Shown: one piece after another, positions 18,965 to 27,977 of the stretch | Layout: every line of letters begins with the position of its first letter | How positions within the stretch are numbered: the stretch's first letter is position 1 | Assembly: GCA_009773635.1 (NCBI GenBank) | Contig: WSYC01000008.1 | Coordinates: forward strand, 42,778-106,777 | Reading direction: 5' to 3' | DNA from: Beijerinckiaceae bacterium | Lineage (GTDB): Bacteria; Pseudomonadota; Alphaproteobacteria; Rhizobiales; Beijerinckiaceae | Length of the DNA: 64,000 bases | Made by a program: the position numbers and the translations under genes | Notes under the pieces: model-generated | What the model was told of the DNA's origin: nothing | The model's database searches: none | What the model saw: the letters and a program-made list of their open reading frames with translations, nothing else

Positions 18965-19321
18965 ATGTCTATCAAAATTCGTCTCGCCCGTGGTGGTGCC
19001 AAGAAGCGCCCGGTTTATCGTATCGTCGTGGCCGATGCCCGCGCCCCGCGTGATGGCCGCTTCCTCGAGAAGCTCGGGACCTATAACCCGATGCTGCCGA
19101 AGGAATCCGGTACCCGCGTCGTGCTCGATCTCGAGAAGGCCAAGGCCTGGCTCGCCAAGGGTGCGCAGCCGACCGATCGCGTCGCCCGCTTCCTCGATGC
19201 CGCCGGCGTCCTGAAGCGTGAAGCCCGCAACAACCCGAAGGCCGCCGAACCCGGCAAGAAGGCTGTGGAGCGCGCTGCCGAGAAGGCCAAGAAGGCCGGC
19301 GAAGCCGCCGCTGCCGAGTAA
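18965..19321 (+). CDS. rpsP: 30S ribosomal protein S16
   Basis: A 118-residue S16, a small-subunit assembly protein. The N-terminus ([41 protein letters not shown] pattern) is typical, with motifs [25 protein letters not shown] and [11 protein letters not shown]. The C-terminal tail is extended by about 30 Ala/Lys/Glu-rich residues, common in alphaproteobacteria. AAAGGAAC precedes the start. The rpsP-rimM-trmD-rplS order is the standard ribosome-related operon, but two REP-like hairpins separate rpsP from rimM here. Confidence 0.97.
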   Translation: MSIKIRLARGGAKKRPVYRIVVADARAPRDGRFLEKLGTYNPMLPKESGTRVVLDLEKAKAWLAKGAQPTDRVARFLDAAGVLKREARNNPKAAEPGKKAVERAAEKAKKAGEAAAAE

Positions 19322-19333
19322 GGCTCCATCGTC

Positions 19334-19408
19334 ATGGCCGGGTTTAGCCCGGCCATCCACGACTAACATAGGAGAAAGTCATGGATGCTCGGGCCAAGCC
19401 CGAGCATG
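19334..19408. repeat. Pair of REP-like hairpins between rpsP and rimM
   Basis: Two inverted repeats with 9-bp arms and 5-base loops: ATGGCCGGG/CCCGGCCAT at 19334-19356 and ATGCTCGGG/CCCGAGCAT at 19385-19407. Both belong to the widespread Hyphomicrobiales intergenic type that is often mistranslated as a 'DGRAKPGHDD'-like peptide. They may adjust mRNA stability between rpsP and the rest of the operon. GGAG follows at 19420, before rimM. Confidence 0.85.
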
Positions 19409-19430
19409 ACGCGTTTGAGGAGCACGACCT

Positions 19431-20024
19431 ATGAAAAAACCCCGCAAGCCGAAACCATCCACCACCATGCCCCCGCCCGAGCGGCGGCTGGTGATGTGCG
19501 TCATCGGTGCGCCGCACGGCGTGCGCGGGGAATGCCGTGTTAAAAGCTTCACCGGCGATCCCATGGCGATCGCGGATTACGGTACGCTGTTTTCCGCCGA
19601 TGGCCGGGTTTTCGAGATCGACGATGGCCGCTTCCTCAAGGATGACATGCTCGTCGTGAAGTTCGCTGGCATGAATGATCGCGACGAGATCGCCAAGCTC
19701 ACCGGCACCGAGCTTTTCGTCGACCGTGCCAACCTGCCGGAGACCGACGAGGAAGACGAATTCTACCACGCTGATCTCATCGGGCTTGAGGCGGTGGATG
19801 CCGAGGGCACCGTGATCGGCACCATCCATGTGATCCAGAATTTCGGCGCGGGCGATATCATCGAACTCAGGCCCGCTGAGGGCGGCGCGACCTGGTTTCT
19901 GCCCTTCACCAAAGCGGCCGTGCCCAAGGTCGACCTTCTGGCAAGGCGCATCCTGATCGATCCGGTGTTCCTCGCCAAGCCGGAACCGGCAAAGGCCAAG
20001 CCCGCAGATGAGCCCGGGGACTGA
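19431..20024 (+). CDS. rimM: Ribosome maturation factor RimM
   Basis: RimM helps assemble the 30S head, binding S19 and 16S rRNA. The 197 residues have an N-terminal basic extension, the RimM domain ([20 protein letters not shown] near 20-40), and a C-terminal PRC-barrel ([36 protein letters not shown]). A Lys/Ala/Pro-rich tail ends the protein. It lies between rpsP and trmD, two bases before the trmD GTG, and so is co-translated with trmD. Confidence 0.95.
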   Translation: MKKPRKPKPSTTMPPPERRLVMCVIGAPHGVRGECRVKSFTGDPMAIADYGTLFSADGRVFEIDDGRFLKDDMLVVKFAGMNDRDEIAKLTGTELFVDRANLPETDEEDEFYHADLIGLEAVDAEGTVIGTIHVIQNFGAGDIIELRPAEGGATWFLPFTKAAVPKVDLLARRILIDPVFLAKPEPAKAKPADEPGD

Positions 20025-20026
20025 GC

Positions 20027-20779
20027 GTGGCCGGCTTTTCCGCCACGGTCCTCACGCTGATGCCGGAGATGTTTCCGGGCACGCTCAAGCAATCGCTCGC
20101 CGGGGATGCGCTCGAGCGCGGCCTCTGGTCGCTGGCGGTGAAGGATATCCGCGATCACGGCATCGGACGGCATCGGACAGTCGATGATACGCCGGCTGGC
20201 GGTGGCCCCGGCATGGTGATCCGTGCCGACGTGCTGGCGGCGGCGGTCGATGCCGCCATCCCCGCCGATGACCCGCGCCCGCGCTATCTGATGTCGCCGC
20301 GTGGCCGCGTGTTCACGCAAGCCGAGGCGCGCAAGCTCGCCACGGGGCCGGGCGTTATTCTTGTCTGTGGCCGTTTTGAGGGCATCGACGAGCGGATCAT
20401 TGCCGGCCGCGGCTTCGAGGAAATTTCCATCGGCGACTACGTGCTCTCGGGCGGGGAGCTCGCCGCGCAGGTCATCCTGGATGCAATCATCCGCCTCATC
20501 CCCGGCGTCATGGGCGGAGAAGGCTCGGACTTTGAGGAAAGCCACGAGCACGGCCTGCTCGAATACCCGCAATATACCCGCCCGCGTGAATGGGAAGGGC
20601 AGGAGATCCCGGAGGTGCTCCTCTCCGGCAACCACGCGGCGATCGCCCGCTGGCGGCGGGAGGAGGCCGAGCGCCTGACGCGGGAACGCCGGCCCGATCT
20701 TGCGGCGAAAATCCCGCCCGCGCCGGCAAAGGCGGCCAAAAAGCGCCCGCGCGCGGAAATTCCGCCCGCCGAGGGGTGA
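20027..20779 (+). CDS. trmD: tRNA (guanine-N1)-methyltransferase TrmD
   Basis: TrmD makes m1G37 in tRNA, preventing frameshifts. The 250 residues show the SPOUT trefoil-knot motifs: [16 protein letters not shown] near the start, [32 protein letters not shown], and [18 protein letters not shown]. The GTG start at 20027 lies two bases after the rimM stop. The C-terminus is extended by a Lys/Ala/Pro-rich stretch. All binding-site residues expected in the knot appear present. Confidence 0.96.
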   Translation: MAGFSATVLTLMPEMFPGTLKQSLAGDALERGLWSLAVKDIRDHGIGRHRTVDDTPAGGGPGMVIRADVLAAAVDAAIPADDPRPRYLMSPRGRVFTQAEARKLATGPGVILVCGRFEGIDERIIAGRGFEEISIGDYVLSGGELAAQVILDAIIRLIPGVMGGEGSDFEESHEHGLLEYPQYTRPREWEGQEIPEVLLSGNHAAIARWRREEAERLTRERRPDLAAKIPPAPAKAAKKRPRAEIPPAEG

Positions 20780-20857
20780 CAAGCGCGGCGTTCTCGTGTA
20801 TCGCCCGCGCTCAACTCAAAACAGCGTGTCCAAACGCTCGTCCTCGAAGGCGTTTTC

Positions 20858-20908
20858 AAGCGAAGTGGTTCCCGGTTCGCGTGAAGAAAAGGCCAGAAAT
20901 TGAGACCC
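20858..20908. repeat. REP-like inverted repeat between trmD and rplS
   Basis: GGCGTTTTCAAGCGAA and TTCGCGTGAAGAAAAGGCC form an imperfect inverted repeat around a GTGGTTCCCGG centre. The sequence resembles a palindrome family frequent between genes of Hyphomicrobiales and related to the element in the yciB tandem repeat. It occupies the 193-base gap between trmD and rplS. Confidence 0.7.
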
Positions 20909-20972
20909 TGAGCGGTTGATCCGGTTTTACCGGAGCGACAGTCAGGGAGACGAAACGGAAAAGGTTTTAACG

Positions 20973-21356
20973 ATGGATATCCTCCAGACTCTGGAAAAAG
21001 AAGAAGCCGCGCGCGTTCTCGGCGAAAAGTCGATCCCGGAATTCGCACCCGGCGATACCGTGATCGTCAACGTCAAGGTCAAGGAAGGCGAGCGCAGCCG
21101 CGTTCAGGCCTATGAAGGCGTCTGCATCGCCCGCAATGGTGGCGGTCTCAACGAGAGCTTCACGGTCCGCAAGATTTCGTATGGCGAAGGTGTCGAGCGC
21201 GTGTTCCCGCTCTACTCGCCCAATATCGACAGCATCAAGGTTGTCCGCCGCGGCAAGGTGCGTCGCGCCAAGCTTTATTACCTGCGTGATCGTCGTGGCA
21301 AGTCGGCGCGTATCGCCGAGCGCACGGACCGCCGGCTGGACGAGAAGAAGGCCTGA
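20973..21356 (+). CDS. rplS: 50S ribosomal protein L19
   Basis: A 127-residue L19, located at the 30S-50S interface. Marks are [56 protein letters not shown], and [18 protein letters not shown] place the start at ATG 20973 ([12 protein letters not shown]), the usual N-terminus; an ATT-type in-frame codon at 20916 would add 19 unlikely residues. It closes the ffh-to-rplS series and is followed by a strong terminator. Confidence 0.97.
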   Translation: MDILQTLEKEEAARVLGEKSIPEFAPGDTVIVNVKVKEGERSRVQAYEGVCIARNGGGLNESFTVRKISYGEGVERVFPLYSPNIDSIKVVRRGKVRRAKLYYLRDRRGKSARIAERTDRRLDEKKA

Positions 21357-21378
21357 GGCCTCCTCGCGACAAAAACAG

Positions 21379-21404
21379 AAGGCGACCTTCAGGTCGCCTT
21401 TTTT
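21379..21404 (+). terminator. Rho-independent terminator of rplS
   Basis: AAGGCGACCT and AGGTCGCCTT form a perfect stem around a two-base centre, followed by T-rich sequence (TTTT, then GTTG), 22 bases after the rplS stop. Confidence 0.92.
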
Positions 21405-21481
21405 GTTGCGGGCTGCCAACTTGCGGGCAACAAAAAGCCCGCCACGGAAACGCCGCAGCAGGCTGAAGAGAGCCGTCGCGA

Positions 21482-21586
21482 TCAGCCCTTGCGGGTGATC
21501 GGGGCCTTTTCCGGCGCGGTGGCGCAGGCAACGGCAGCGCTGGCGAGCAGCGTCATCAGCAATACTTTGGCAATCGTCTTGGTCAT
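21482..21586 (-). CDS. Small lipoprotein-like peptide (34 aa)
   Basis: A 34-residue peptide (MTKTIAKVLLMTLLASAAVA then Cys) with a basic start, a hydrophobic core and a lipobox-like AVAC ending at Cys21, followed by a short charged tail. GGAGAAG lies six bases before the ATG, which supports translation. It could be an entericidin-like or similar small lipoprotein, but no family is certain. It faces the terminator of rplS and is divergent from hmgA. Confidence 0.6.
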   Translation of the reverse strand: MTKTIAKVLLMTLLASAAVACATAPEKAPITRKG

Positions 21587-21897
21587 CGAGCTTCTCCGGT
21601 GTTCACGTGCAGGATCACGCGAGCGCAAGTTGTCGTTGAGTCGGTTAACAGTGTCTATTCCAAGTGTTGCATAAAAGCGTCGAATGCGGCTGTCTTGTGA
21701 TAATTGTTGTTCGTTTGCAACAATTTGAGCGCTTTCCTGCCCGATTGTCGGTTGGATGTAAATAGTTGCAAATGCAACGAATTGGCTTACCATTACCGCT
21801 CGATCTGACAAACTGGCAGCAGAAGATCGGTATGCTCACGGCCCCGATCGCCATCCGGCCCGGACGCCGGGAAGAACCAGAGCAAGGGAGCAGCGCC
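21587..21897. promoter_or_regulatory. Divergent intergenic region upstream of hmgA with two inverted repeats
   Basis: The region is more AT-rich than its surroundings. It holds TTGTTG...CAACAA (21704-21709 with 21718-21723) and the perfect palindrome GTTGCA-AA-TGCAAC (21765-21778), about 120 bases before the hmgA start. Both share a TTGCAA core, which suggests operators for a repressor of tyrosine catabolism; no regulator gene lies next to it. No gene is recognisable in the stretch. Confidence 0.5.
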
Positions 21898-23265
21898 ATG
21901 AATGTGCATTCAAAGGCGGGCACGGCCGCCGGTGCCAAGCTGACCGTTGAAGCCAAGCTGAGCTACATGACCGGCTTCGGCAATTCCTTCGAGACCGAAG
22001 CCCTGCCGGATGCGCTGCCGGTGGGCCGCAATTCGCCGCAGAAGTGCAATTACGGGCTTTATGCCGAGCAGCTCTCCGGCTCGCCCTTCACCGCGCCGCG
22101 CTCCACGAACGAGCGGTCATGGCTCTATCGCATTGCGCCGGGCGTGAAGCACCAGGCACGCTACACCAGGACGGACCCCGGCCTGATCCGCACGGCACCG
22201 AACCGTGAGGAGAGCGACCTGCCGATCGGGCAGATGCGCTGGATGCCGATTCCCATTCCGCAGGAAAAGCTCAATTTCCGCACCGGGCTCCACACCATGA
22301 TCACGGCGGGCGATGCCGAGGGGCAGGCTGGCATGGCCGCGCATATCGCGCTGGTCACGGAATCCATGGTCGACGAATATTTCTTCAATTCCGACGGCGA
22401 GCTGATGGTGATCGCGCAGCAGGGCAATTTGCGCTTCTGCACGGAGTTCGGCATCATCGAGATCGAGCCGGGAGAAGTCTGCGTCATCCCGCGCGGCGTG
22501 ATCTTCCGCTGCGAGCTGGTGGATGGCCCGGCGCGCGCCTATGTCTGCGAGAATTACGGCGGCGCGCTGACGCTGCCCGAACGCGGTCCGATCGGCGCGA
22601 ACTGCCTTGCCAATGCCCGCGACTTCAAGGCCCCGGTGGCGGCCTACGAGGATATCCAGCGCCCCGGCAAGCTCTACGTCAAATGGTGCGGCGAGATGTT
22701 CGTGACCGAACTTCTCGCCTCGCCGCTCGATGTCATCGCCTGGCACGGCAACTACTACCCCTACAAATATGACCTCAGGCATTATTCGCCCGTCGGTGCG
22801 ATCGCCTTCGACCACCCGGACCCCTCGATCTTCACGGTGCTGACATCGCCCTCGGGCGAGGTCGGGACGGCGAACATCGATTTCGTGATCTTTCCTGAGC
22901 GCTGGATGGTGGCGGAGAACACCTTCCGCCCGCCGTGGTATCACCGCAATATCATGAGCGAGTTCATGGGGCTGATCTACGGCGTCTATGACGCCAAGCC
23001 CGAGGGCTTCGTGCCGGGCGGGATGAGCCTGCACAACATGATGCTGCCGCACGGGCCGGATGCGCCGGCTTTCGAGAAGGCCTCGAGCGAGCCGATGGTG
23101 CCGCACAAGCAGGTTGGCACCATGGCGTTCATGCTGGAAACACGGCTGCCGCAGCGGCTCACCGCCTATGCCTCGACCTTGAAGGCGATCGACGAGAAGT
23201 ATCTCGATTGCTGGGGCGGGCTGAAGCGCCGGTTTGATCCGACAAGCAAGACACCGAAGTGGTGA
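21898..23265 (+). CDS. hmgA: Homogentisate 1,2-dioxygenase
   Basis: HmgA opens the ring of homogentisate in tyrosine and phenylalanine breakdown, using non-heme Fe(II). The 455 residues match the cupin-family enzyme: [17 protein letters not shown] at the N-terminus, [14 protein letters not shown], the [14 protein letters not shown] region, and the iron-site segment [23 protein letters not shown] 21898 with AAGGGAG upstream gives the usual N-terminus; the reading from 21766 is unlikely. The other pathway genes (hpd, maiA, fahA) are not adjacent. A terminator follows. Confidence 0.96.
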   Translation: MNVHSKAGTAAGAKLTVEAKLSYMTGFGNSFETEALPDALPVGRNSPQKCNYGLYAEQLSGSPFTAPRSTNERSWLYRIAPGVKHQARYTRTDPGLIRTAPNREESDLPIGQMRWMPIPIPQEKLNFRTGLHTMITAGDAEGQAGMAAHIALVTESMVDEYFFNSDGELMVIAQQGNLRFCTEFGIIEIEPGEVCVIPRGVIFRCELVDGPARAYVCENYGGALTLPERGPIGANCLANARDFKAPVAAYEDIQRPGKLYVKWCGEMFVTELLASPLDVIAWHGNYYPYKYDLRHYSPVGAIAFDHPDPSIFTVLTSPSGEVGTANIDFVIFPERWMVAENTFRPPWYHRNIMSEFMGLIYGVYDAKPEGFVPGGMSLHNMMLPHGPDAPAFEKASSEPMVPHKQVGTMAFMLETRLPQRLTAYASTLKAIDEKYLDCWGGLKRRFDPTSKTPKW

Positions 23266-23284
23266 TCGTGCCGAACTGAAAGAA

Positions 23285-23309
23285 GGCCGGCATTGCAGCC
23301 GGCCGTTTT
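23285..23309. terminator. Bidirectional terminator between hmgA and the VWA gene
   Basis: GGCCGGC/GCCGGCC stem (23285-23291 with 23298-23304, loop ATTGCA) followed by GTTTTC on the plus strand and TTCTTTC on the minus strand. It lies between two convergent stop codons. Confidence 0.8.
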
Positions 23310-23328
23310 CAGGGACGGACGATGTGGT

Positions 23329-24804
23329 TCACTTGCTCAGGCGCAGCTCGGCGATGATGCTGCCGATCTTCGAGAACGCCGTGAGGAACTGCTCGGCATT
23401 CTTGGCGTCGAAGAACTGTCCCTTGGTATGCAGGGCGCAATCCCGCAGCATGGTCTTGGTCGCCAGATCGTCCACCGCGAAGGCGACGGAGAAAATCTGG
23501 ATATTGCTGGCCTTGTCGGCCGCGATATTGGCGCAGATTTGCTTGGTGAGCGTGTTGGCCTGCGCGCCGTTGTTGCCGTTGTGCTTGGGATAAGTTGCCG
23601 AGCGCGTGTTGAGGCCGTCGGTCATCAGGACGAGATACTTGCGTACCGGCTCGGATTCCGTTGAAGTCGCGCCCTCGAACGGGGCTTGCGACGACAGTGT
23701 CCGCCAGCCCCAGAGCAAGCCCGCCGGGATATAGGTCTCGCCGTTCGGATTGAGATCCTTGATCGCCTTCTTCACCTTGGTGAGGTTGGATGTCAGCTCG
23801 ACAAGCGGTGCCCCGCATCCGGTATCCATCAGGCCGGGGATGCGTGTGCCGTAGTTGCCGTCCTGCGTATCGAGCGGGCTGTTGCGCGAGCCAACGCAGC
23901 CATGCCACACATGCTTGGCACCTTCCTGCATCGCGCATTTCTCGACCTGCGGTCCGTAAACATTGTCGCAGACATTCGCGGAATACGCCGGCTTCGGCGA
24001 ACTGCCGCCGCAGCTATAGGGCACGCCGTCATTGTAACACGTGCCGGGCGGTGAGCCGGGGGTCGCCGGATAGTTCACAACGCGGCAATTGGTCTTGCCG
24101 GTAACGGGGTTTTCCTTCCAGCACACTTTCCTGGAGGGGTCCTGATAGTCGTCCGGCACCGAGAGCCAGGATTTCGTGCGATTTCCGAGGCCAACGTTGA
24201 CATAATTCGAAAACGGCACGATCGAGAATTTCAGCTGGTCGGGCTTGGTCGAGAGCTTGCCCAGATTCTGGACGAGATCGGTCGAGGCTTTCTTCAGCGT
24301 ATCGATTTTCCAGCCGGTCATCGAGTAGGTTGTATCCAGAACCAGTGCGATTTCCGTATTGGACGAAATCGTGCCGACGGCTTCGGCCAGAACATCCATC
24401 TTGACCTTGTCGAGGCCAAAGAGCCCGCCGAACATGGTCTTGACCTCGGCATTCGCCTTCACGCGATAACCGTAGTTCGCACCTTCCCGTGTGATATTTT
24501 CCGGGTTGAACGAAACCTGCGCGCGGCCTGCGAGGTTGCCGGTATTGCTTTCGAATACGGCCTTCGCGACCTGTTCGCGCTCACTTGGCGTGCCGATGGT
24601 CCGGGCTGCCGCCAGCGCTGCCGCATCTGCCGCTGCGTAGATCTCGGCGCGGGTCTGCGTCGCGCGGGAATAGTCCACCGCCAGCCCGGTGACGCCGATC
24701 AGCGAAACCAACCCGATACCGAGCAGAGTCACGAAACTTCCGCGCTCATCGGTGTTGAAGGCGAGCAGCGACTTCTTCAGGCTCAGAAATGTTTTCAGGC
24801 GCAT
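23329..24804 (-). CDS. TadG-like pilus-associated protein with VWA domain
   Basis: A 491-residue protein with a TadE/TadG-type N-terminus (DERGSFVTLLGIGLVSLIGVTGLAVDYSR), in which the Tad-like hydrophobic stretch directs it to the membrane. A von Willebrand A domain follows, with a MIDAS-like DxTxS in IALVLDTTYSMTG (near residue 155). Many paired cysteines occur between residues 225 and 330. Such proteins occur with Flp/Tad pili or as surface proteins; no other tad gene is near. It is a single gene that converges on hmgA. Confidence 0.85.
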   Translation of the reverse strand: MRLKTFLSLKKSLLAFNTDERGSFVTLLGIGLVSLIGVTGLAVDYSRATQTRAEIYAAADAAALAAARTIGTPSEREQVAKAVFESNTGNLAGRAQVSFNPENITREGANYGYRVKANAEVKTMFGGLFGLDKVKMDVLAEAVGTISSNTEIALVLDTTYSMTGWKIDTLKKASTDLVQNLGKLSTKPDQLKFSIVPFSNYVNVGLGNRTKSWLSVPDDYQDPSRKVCWKENPVTGKTNCRVVNYPATPGSPPGTCYNDGVPYSCGGSSPKPAYSANVCDNVYGPQVEKCAMQEGAKHVWHGCVGSRNSPLDTQDGNYGTRIPGLMDTGCGAPLVELTSNLTKVKKAIKDLNPNGETYIPAGLLWGWRTLSSQAPFEGATSTESEPVRKYLVLMTDGLNTRSATYPKHNGNNGAQANTLTKQICANIAADKASNIQIFSVAFAVDDLATKTMLRDCALHTKGQFFDAKNAEQFLTAFSKIGSIIAELRLSK

Positions 24805-24957
24805 GGCGTGTTCCCGGATGATCCAGCTGATGCGTTCGGCATCGACGGGGCAAGATACTCCCGGGACAGGCTATAAAAGGTTGACGAGGCCAGTTTTGCT
24901 TCAAAAATCAAGACTTAAGGTTATCACGACGTTCAGGAAGAACCAGAGCAAGGCGGG

Positions 24958-26901
24958 TTAGCGGGCTTTTTCAAAGCCCACGCGGAGGAGATCTGCGCCG
25001 CAAGTGCCCAACCGGGCTTCGAAGGCCGCCAGCGCTTTTGGCTGACGCGGCGCCCGCAGCACCGCAAAATCATAATGTTCGGATGCGAGCGGGATAAAAC
25101 CGAGGCCCTGCTCCCGCGCAACCGGCTCGATCGTCACGCCCCAATCGGCGCGATGCTGCGCGATGCTGGCCGCGACGGCATTGTGCGAGCGTGGCTGGTT
25201 CCAGTATCCCGCCGGACGCGCCCCGCCGAGAAGCTGATCGATCAGCGTCCGCGTGCCTGCGCCCTGGTTGCGATTGACCATGATGCAGGCGGGATCGGCC
25301 AGCGCCGCGGCAACCGCCGCGTCCGGCGTCTTGCCCTCGAAGCGGGCGTCACCGCGACGGAACACGAGGCCCTGCATCCGCCGCCAGCCCGGGATGAGCC
25401 GCATCGCCCCGGTCAGGAACGGGGCATTGTAGATGCCGCTGGCCGGATCGATGAGGTGGATCGGCGCGATGTCGCATTCCCCGCGCTTGAGCGCCGAAAG
25501 CCCGCCGAGCGAGCCGATCGCCAGCGTCCGCGCCGAGATGCCGTCATCAACGAGCGCGCCGATGATGACATCAAGCCCGGTGCAATGGCTGCCCATGATC
25601 ACGAGATCGGGCACGCGGATGTGCGGTGTGAACAGGCGCACGTCCACGCGCGCGCCGGCCGGCAGTCCTTCGGCCAGCGCATCAACCCGGATGAACCCGT
25701 CGGCCTGGCTGAACGCGGTAACGGCGCCCGATCCCTTGCCGACCGGATGCGCGACCAGCCCCGCCTCGCCTTGCGAAAGCGCGACCATCACGAATTCGGT
25801 CCGGCCAAGCTCCGATTGAACGGCGACCGGCAGCTGCGCAGCAATCTCGCGCTCCTCCCGTTCCGGCTGCCCGGCCAGAATGCGCAGGACGGGGGCAACG
25901 ATATCGTGGAATGTGAACATCGCCGAGGTCGGAAACCCCGGCAGGATGACCACCGGCTTGCCCTCGCACACGGCGAGGCAGAGCGGTTTGCCCGGTTTGA
26001 GCGCGACGCCATGCACGACAATGCCGGGCGCGCCGAGCTGGCTGACGATGCGGTAGGTGAGATCCCCGGCGCCCTTGGAAGTGCCGCCGGACAGGATGAC
26101 GCCATCGGCCTCGGCCATGGCCCTGCCGAGCGCGGTGTCCAGCTGCTCCCGATCATCGGGGATCGCGCCAAAGCGCAGGGGTGTGCAGCCGTTCTCCTCC
26201 AGCGCGGCCGCAACGATCGGCCCGTTCGAATCATAGACCGCCGCCGGCCTCAGCGGCGCGCCGACCGGAACGAGCTCGTCGCCAGTCGAGATCACCGCGA
26301 TGCGCGGCTTGCGCCAGACCGGCGCACTGGCAAGCCCGACAGCGGCGAGCATGCCAATTTCCCGCGAGCCGATCAGGGTGCCCCGGTGCAGCAGCACCTG
26401 GCCGCAGGCGATATCCGACCCAGCAAAAGCCATGTTCTGGCCGGGGCTGAGCGCCCGCTGCACCACGATCGCGTTTTCTCCCTCGGGTTCGGAGTGCTCG
26501 ATCATGACAATCGCATCCGCGCCGCGCGGCATCGGGCCACCGGTCGAGATCGGTGTCGCCGTGCCCGGCATGACCGTAAGCTCGGGCGAATACCCGCAGG
26601 TGATCGTCTCGTTATTCAGAATCAACCGTTTCGGCGCTGCGCTGGACGCGCCCGCTAGATCCGCCGCCCGGGCGGCAAAGCCGTCAACGACGGACCGATC
26701 GAAGGCCGGCGCATCCACGCCGGCGGCGACATCCTCGGCGAGTACGCGCCCGACGAGTTCGGTGATGTCGACATGCTCGATGCCAAGAGGGCGCGGGACG
26801 AGCGCCGCCCGGAACAGCCGGATAGCCTCGTCGCGCGAGACAACCGAGAGGAACTGCTCCTGCTCGATACCGGCGCGACCGGGGTTTGGCGCTTCGCTCA
26901 T
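24958..26901 (-). CDS. MoeA fused to a molybdate/tungstate-binding-like domain
   Basis: A 647-residue fusion. Residues ~1-405 are a complete MoeA-type molybdopterin molybdenumtransferase: DVAAGVDAPAFDRSVVDGFA, GADAIVMIEHSE, VISTGDELVPVG, and SGGTSKGAGDL as the molybdopterin/metal site. Residues ~410-647 are a PBP-like domain (COG1910 type) beginning at RVPDLVIMGSHCTGLDVI with the motif NRNQGAGTRTLID, but without a signal peptide, so it stays in the cytoplasm. The fusion suggests that metal sensing or capture is coupled to insertion into the cofactor. It is the last gene of a three-gene minus-strand operon, overlapping the next gene by four bases. Confidence 0.9.
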   Translation of the reverse strand: MSEAPNPGRAGIEQEQFLSVVSRDEAIRLFRAALVPRPLGIEHVDITELVGRVLAEDVAAGVDAPAFDRSVVDGFAARAADLAGASSAAPKRLILNNETITCGYSPELTVMPGTATPISTGGPMPRGADAIVMIEHSEPEGENAIVVQRALSPGQNMAFAGSDIACGQVLLHRGTLIGSREIGMLAAVGLASAPVWRKPRIAVISTGDELVPVGAPLRPAAVYDSNGPIVAAALEENGCTPLRFGAIPDDREQLDTALGRAMAEADGVILSGGTSKGAGDLTYRIVSQLGAPGIVVHGVALKPGKPLCLAVCEGKPVVILPGFPTSAMFTFHDIVAPVLRILAGQPEREEREIAAQLPVAVQSELGRTEFVMVALSQGEAGLVAHPVGKGSGAVTAFSQADGFIRVDALAEGLPAGARVDVRLFTPHIRVPDLVIMGSHCTGLDVIIGALVDDGISARTLAIGSLGGLSALKRGECDIAPIHLIDPASGIYNAPFLTGAMRLIPGWRRMQGLVFRRGDARFEGKTPDAAVAAALADPACIMVNRNQGAGTRTLIDQLLGGARPAGYWNQPRSHNAVAASIAQHRADWGVTIEPVAREQGLGFIPLASEHYDFAVLRAPRQPKALAAFEARLGTCGADLLRVGFEKAR

Positions 26902-27977
26902 GGCGCTGCCTCGTTGATATCATCGGGAAGCGGGCAAGGGCAGGACAAGGGAATTGCAGCCAGCATGGTTCCCTCCCTGAAGCCCTCGCATTCCGGCGGC
27001 ACGAGCGCGACGAACCCGGCCTCCGCCAAGGCCGTCAGCGTGATCTCGCCGGTGCCAAGCGGAAGATAGCCTTCCGGCACGGCCTTGAGCAAGACAACCT
27101 CGCTCATGCCGACAACGGACACGATCTTGCGTGCGAGGGGGCGCGACACCATCGCCGTTTCGCGTGCGCTCAACCGGTCAAGCAGCGGCAGAATGAGCGC
27201 GATGGTGGCGGCAACCATGGCGTCAAAGCGGCGTGGCAGCCAAAGGATCGGCGTTCCCGATGCTCCAGCATCAATATGCGCGGTTTCACCGGGATTCAGC
27301 GCCAACCCGCGCTCGGCGCCCTCCGACCACGCAAGCCCGAGATCGACGCTGCCAAGAGCGGACGCGTTCTCGAGATGGCAGCCCCGCGCCCTCAGGAACC
27401 GCGCCAGCCAATCCTGCTCCGGCATGGCGAGATCAGGATCGGCGAGATCGGGATTGGCAAGATCGGGATTGGCAAGATCGGGCATGGCAATTCGAGGTCG
27501 GCGGACAGCCACAGCCTTGATCCCCGCCAGCGCGAGGGCGAGGCTCAGGTTCGACGTGATACGGGTGCCGGCGTCTGCCAGAACCGCGCCTGCCTCAACA
27601 TCGTGCCCGGCAAGCCGCACCGATTCCCCCGGCGCGACGCCGATCGAAATTGCGTGGAAGGGGCCGGAATCGTCCAATCCCTCGGACGGAAGAACCGCGT
27701 CGCAGCCATCCGGCAGGACATCGCCCGGGCGAACGCTCCCGGGCAACTCCGTGAGAATGACCGGCGTATGCACCGTCGCCCCGACCAGATCAGCGGCACG
27801 AACCGCGAGCCCGGCCCGCAAGGCAACGGACCGCGTCGGCAAGGCGTGGGGTGCCGGAACTGGCCGCGCGAGGACAAGCCCCGCCGCCGCGCCGAGCGGA
27901 ATGGCCTCGGGCTCGACCGGGTGCAAGGCGGCCATCGTCGGCGCGAGCATATCGTGCACCGAGAGCCGCGCTCTCAT
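26898..27977 (-). CDS. Degenerate MoeA-like protein with internal PDLAN repeat
   Basis: A 359-residue MoeA paralog. The N-terminal MoeA domains (LGAAAGLVLARPVPAPHALP, GDVLPDGCDAVLPSEG) and C-terminal domain (GTGEITLTALAEAGFVALVP) are present. The central domain is reduced: STGDEL and SGGxSxG are missing, and a run of PDLA[N/D] units stands where STGDEL should be (about residues 164-184). It therefore probably cannot insert metal, and may be a binding or regulatory partner of the fused MoeA. Its start overlaps the HTH gene stop, so all three genes are coupled. A W/Mo role is inferred from context. Confidence 0.75.
   Translation of the reverse strand: MRARLSVHDMLAPTMAALHPVEPEAIPLGAAAGLVLARPVPAPHALPTRSVALRAGLAVRAADLVGATVHTPVILTELPGSVRPGDVLPDGCDAVLPSEGLDDSGPFHAISIGVAPGESVRLAGHDVEAGAVLADAGTRITSNLSLALALAGIKAVAVRRPRIAMPDLANPDLANPDLADPDLAMPEQDWLARFLRARGCHLENASALGSVDLGLAWSEGAERGLALNPGETAHIDAGASGTPILWLPRRFDAMVAATIALILPLLDRLSARETAMVSRPLARKIVSVVGMSEVVLLKAVPEGYLPLGTGEITLTALAEAGFVALVPPECEGFREGTMLAAIPLSCPCPLPDDINEAAP
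27423..27490 (-). repeat. In-frame 15-bp tandem repeat encoding PDLAN units
   Basis: A unit close to GGCAAGATCGGGATT repeats about four times. Because 15 is a multiple of three, each unit adds five residues (PDLAN, PDLAN, PDLAD, PDLAM), so copy-number changes keep the reading frame. It sits where the active-site loop of normal MoeA would be. Confidence 0.85.

Noticed and set aside
25075..26658. Plus-strand frame of 527 codons opposite the fused MoeA gene
   Set aside because: The minus-strand MoeA motifs are unmistakable; this is a codon-bias shadow.
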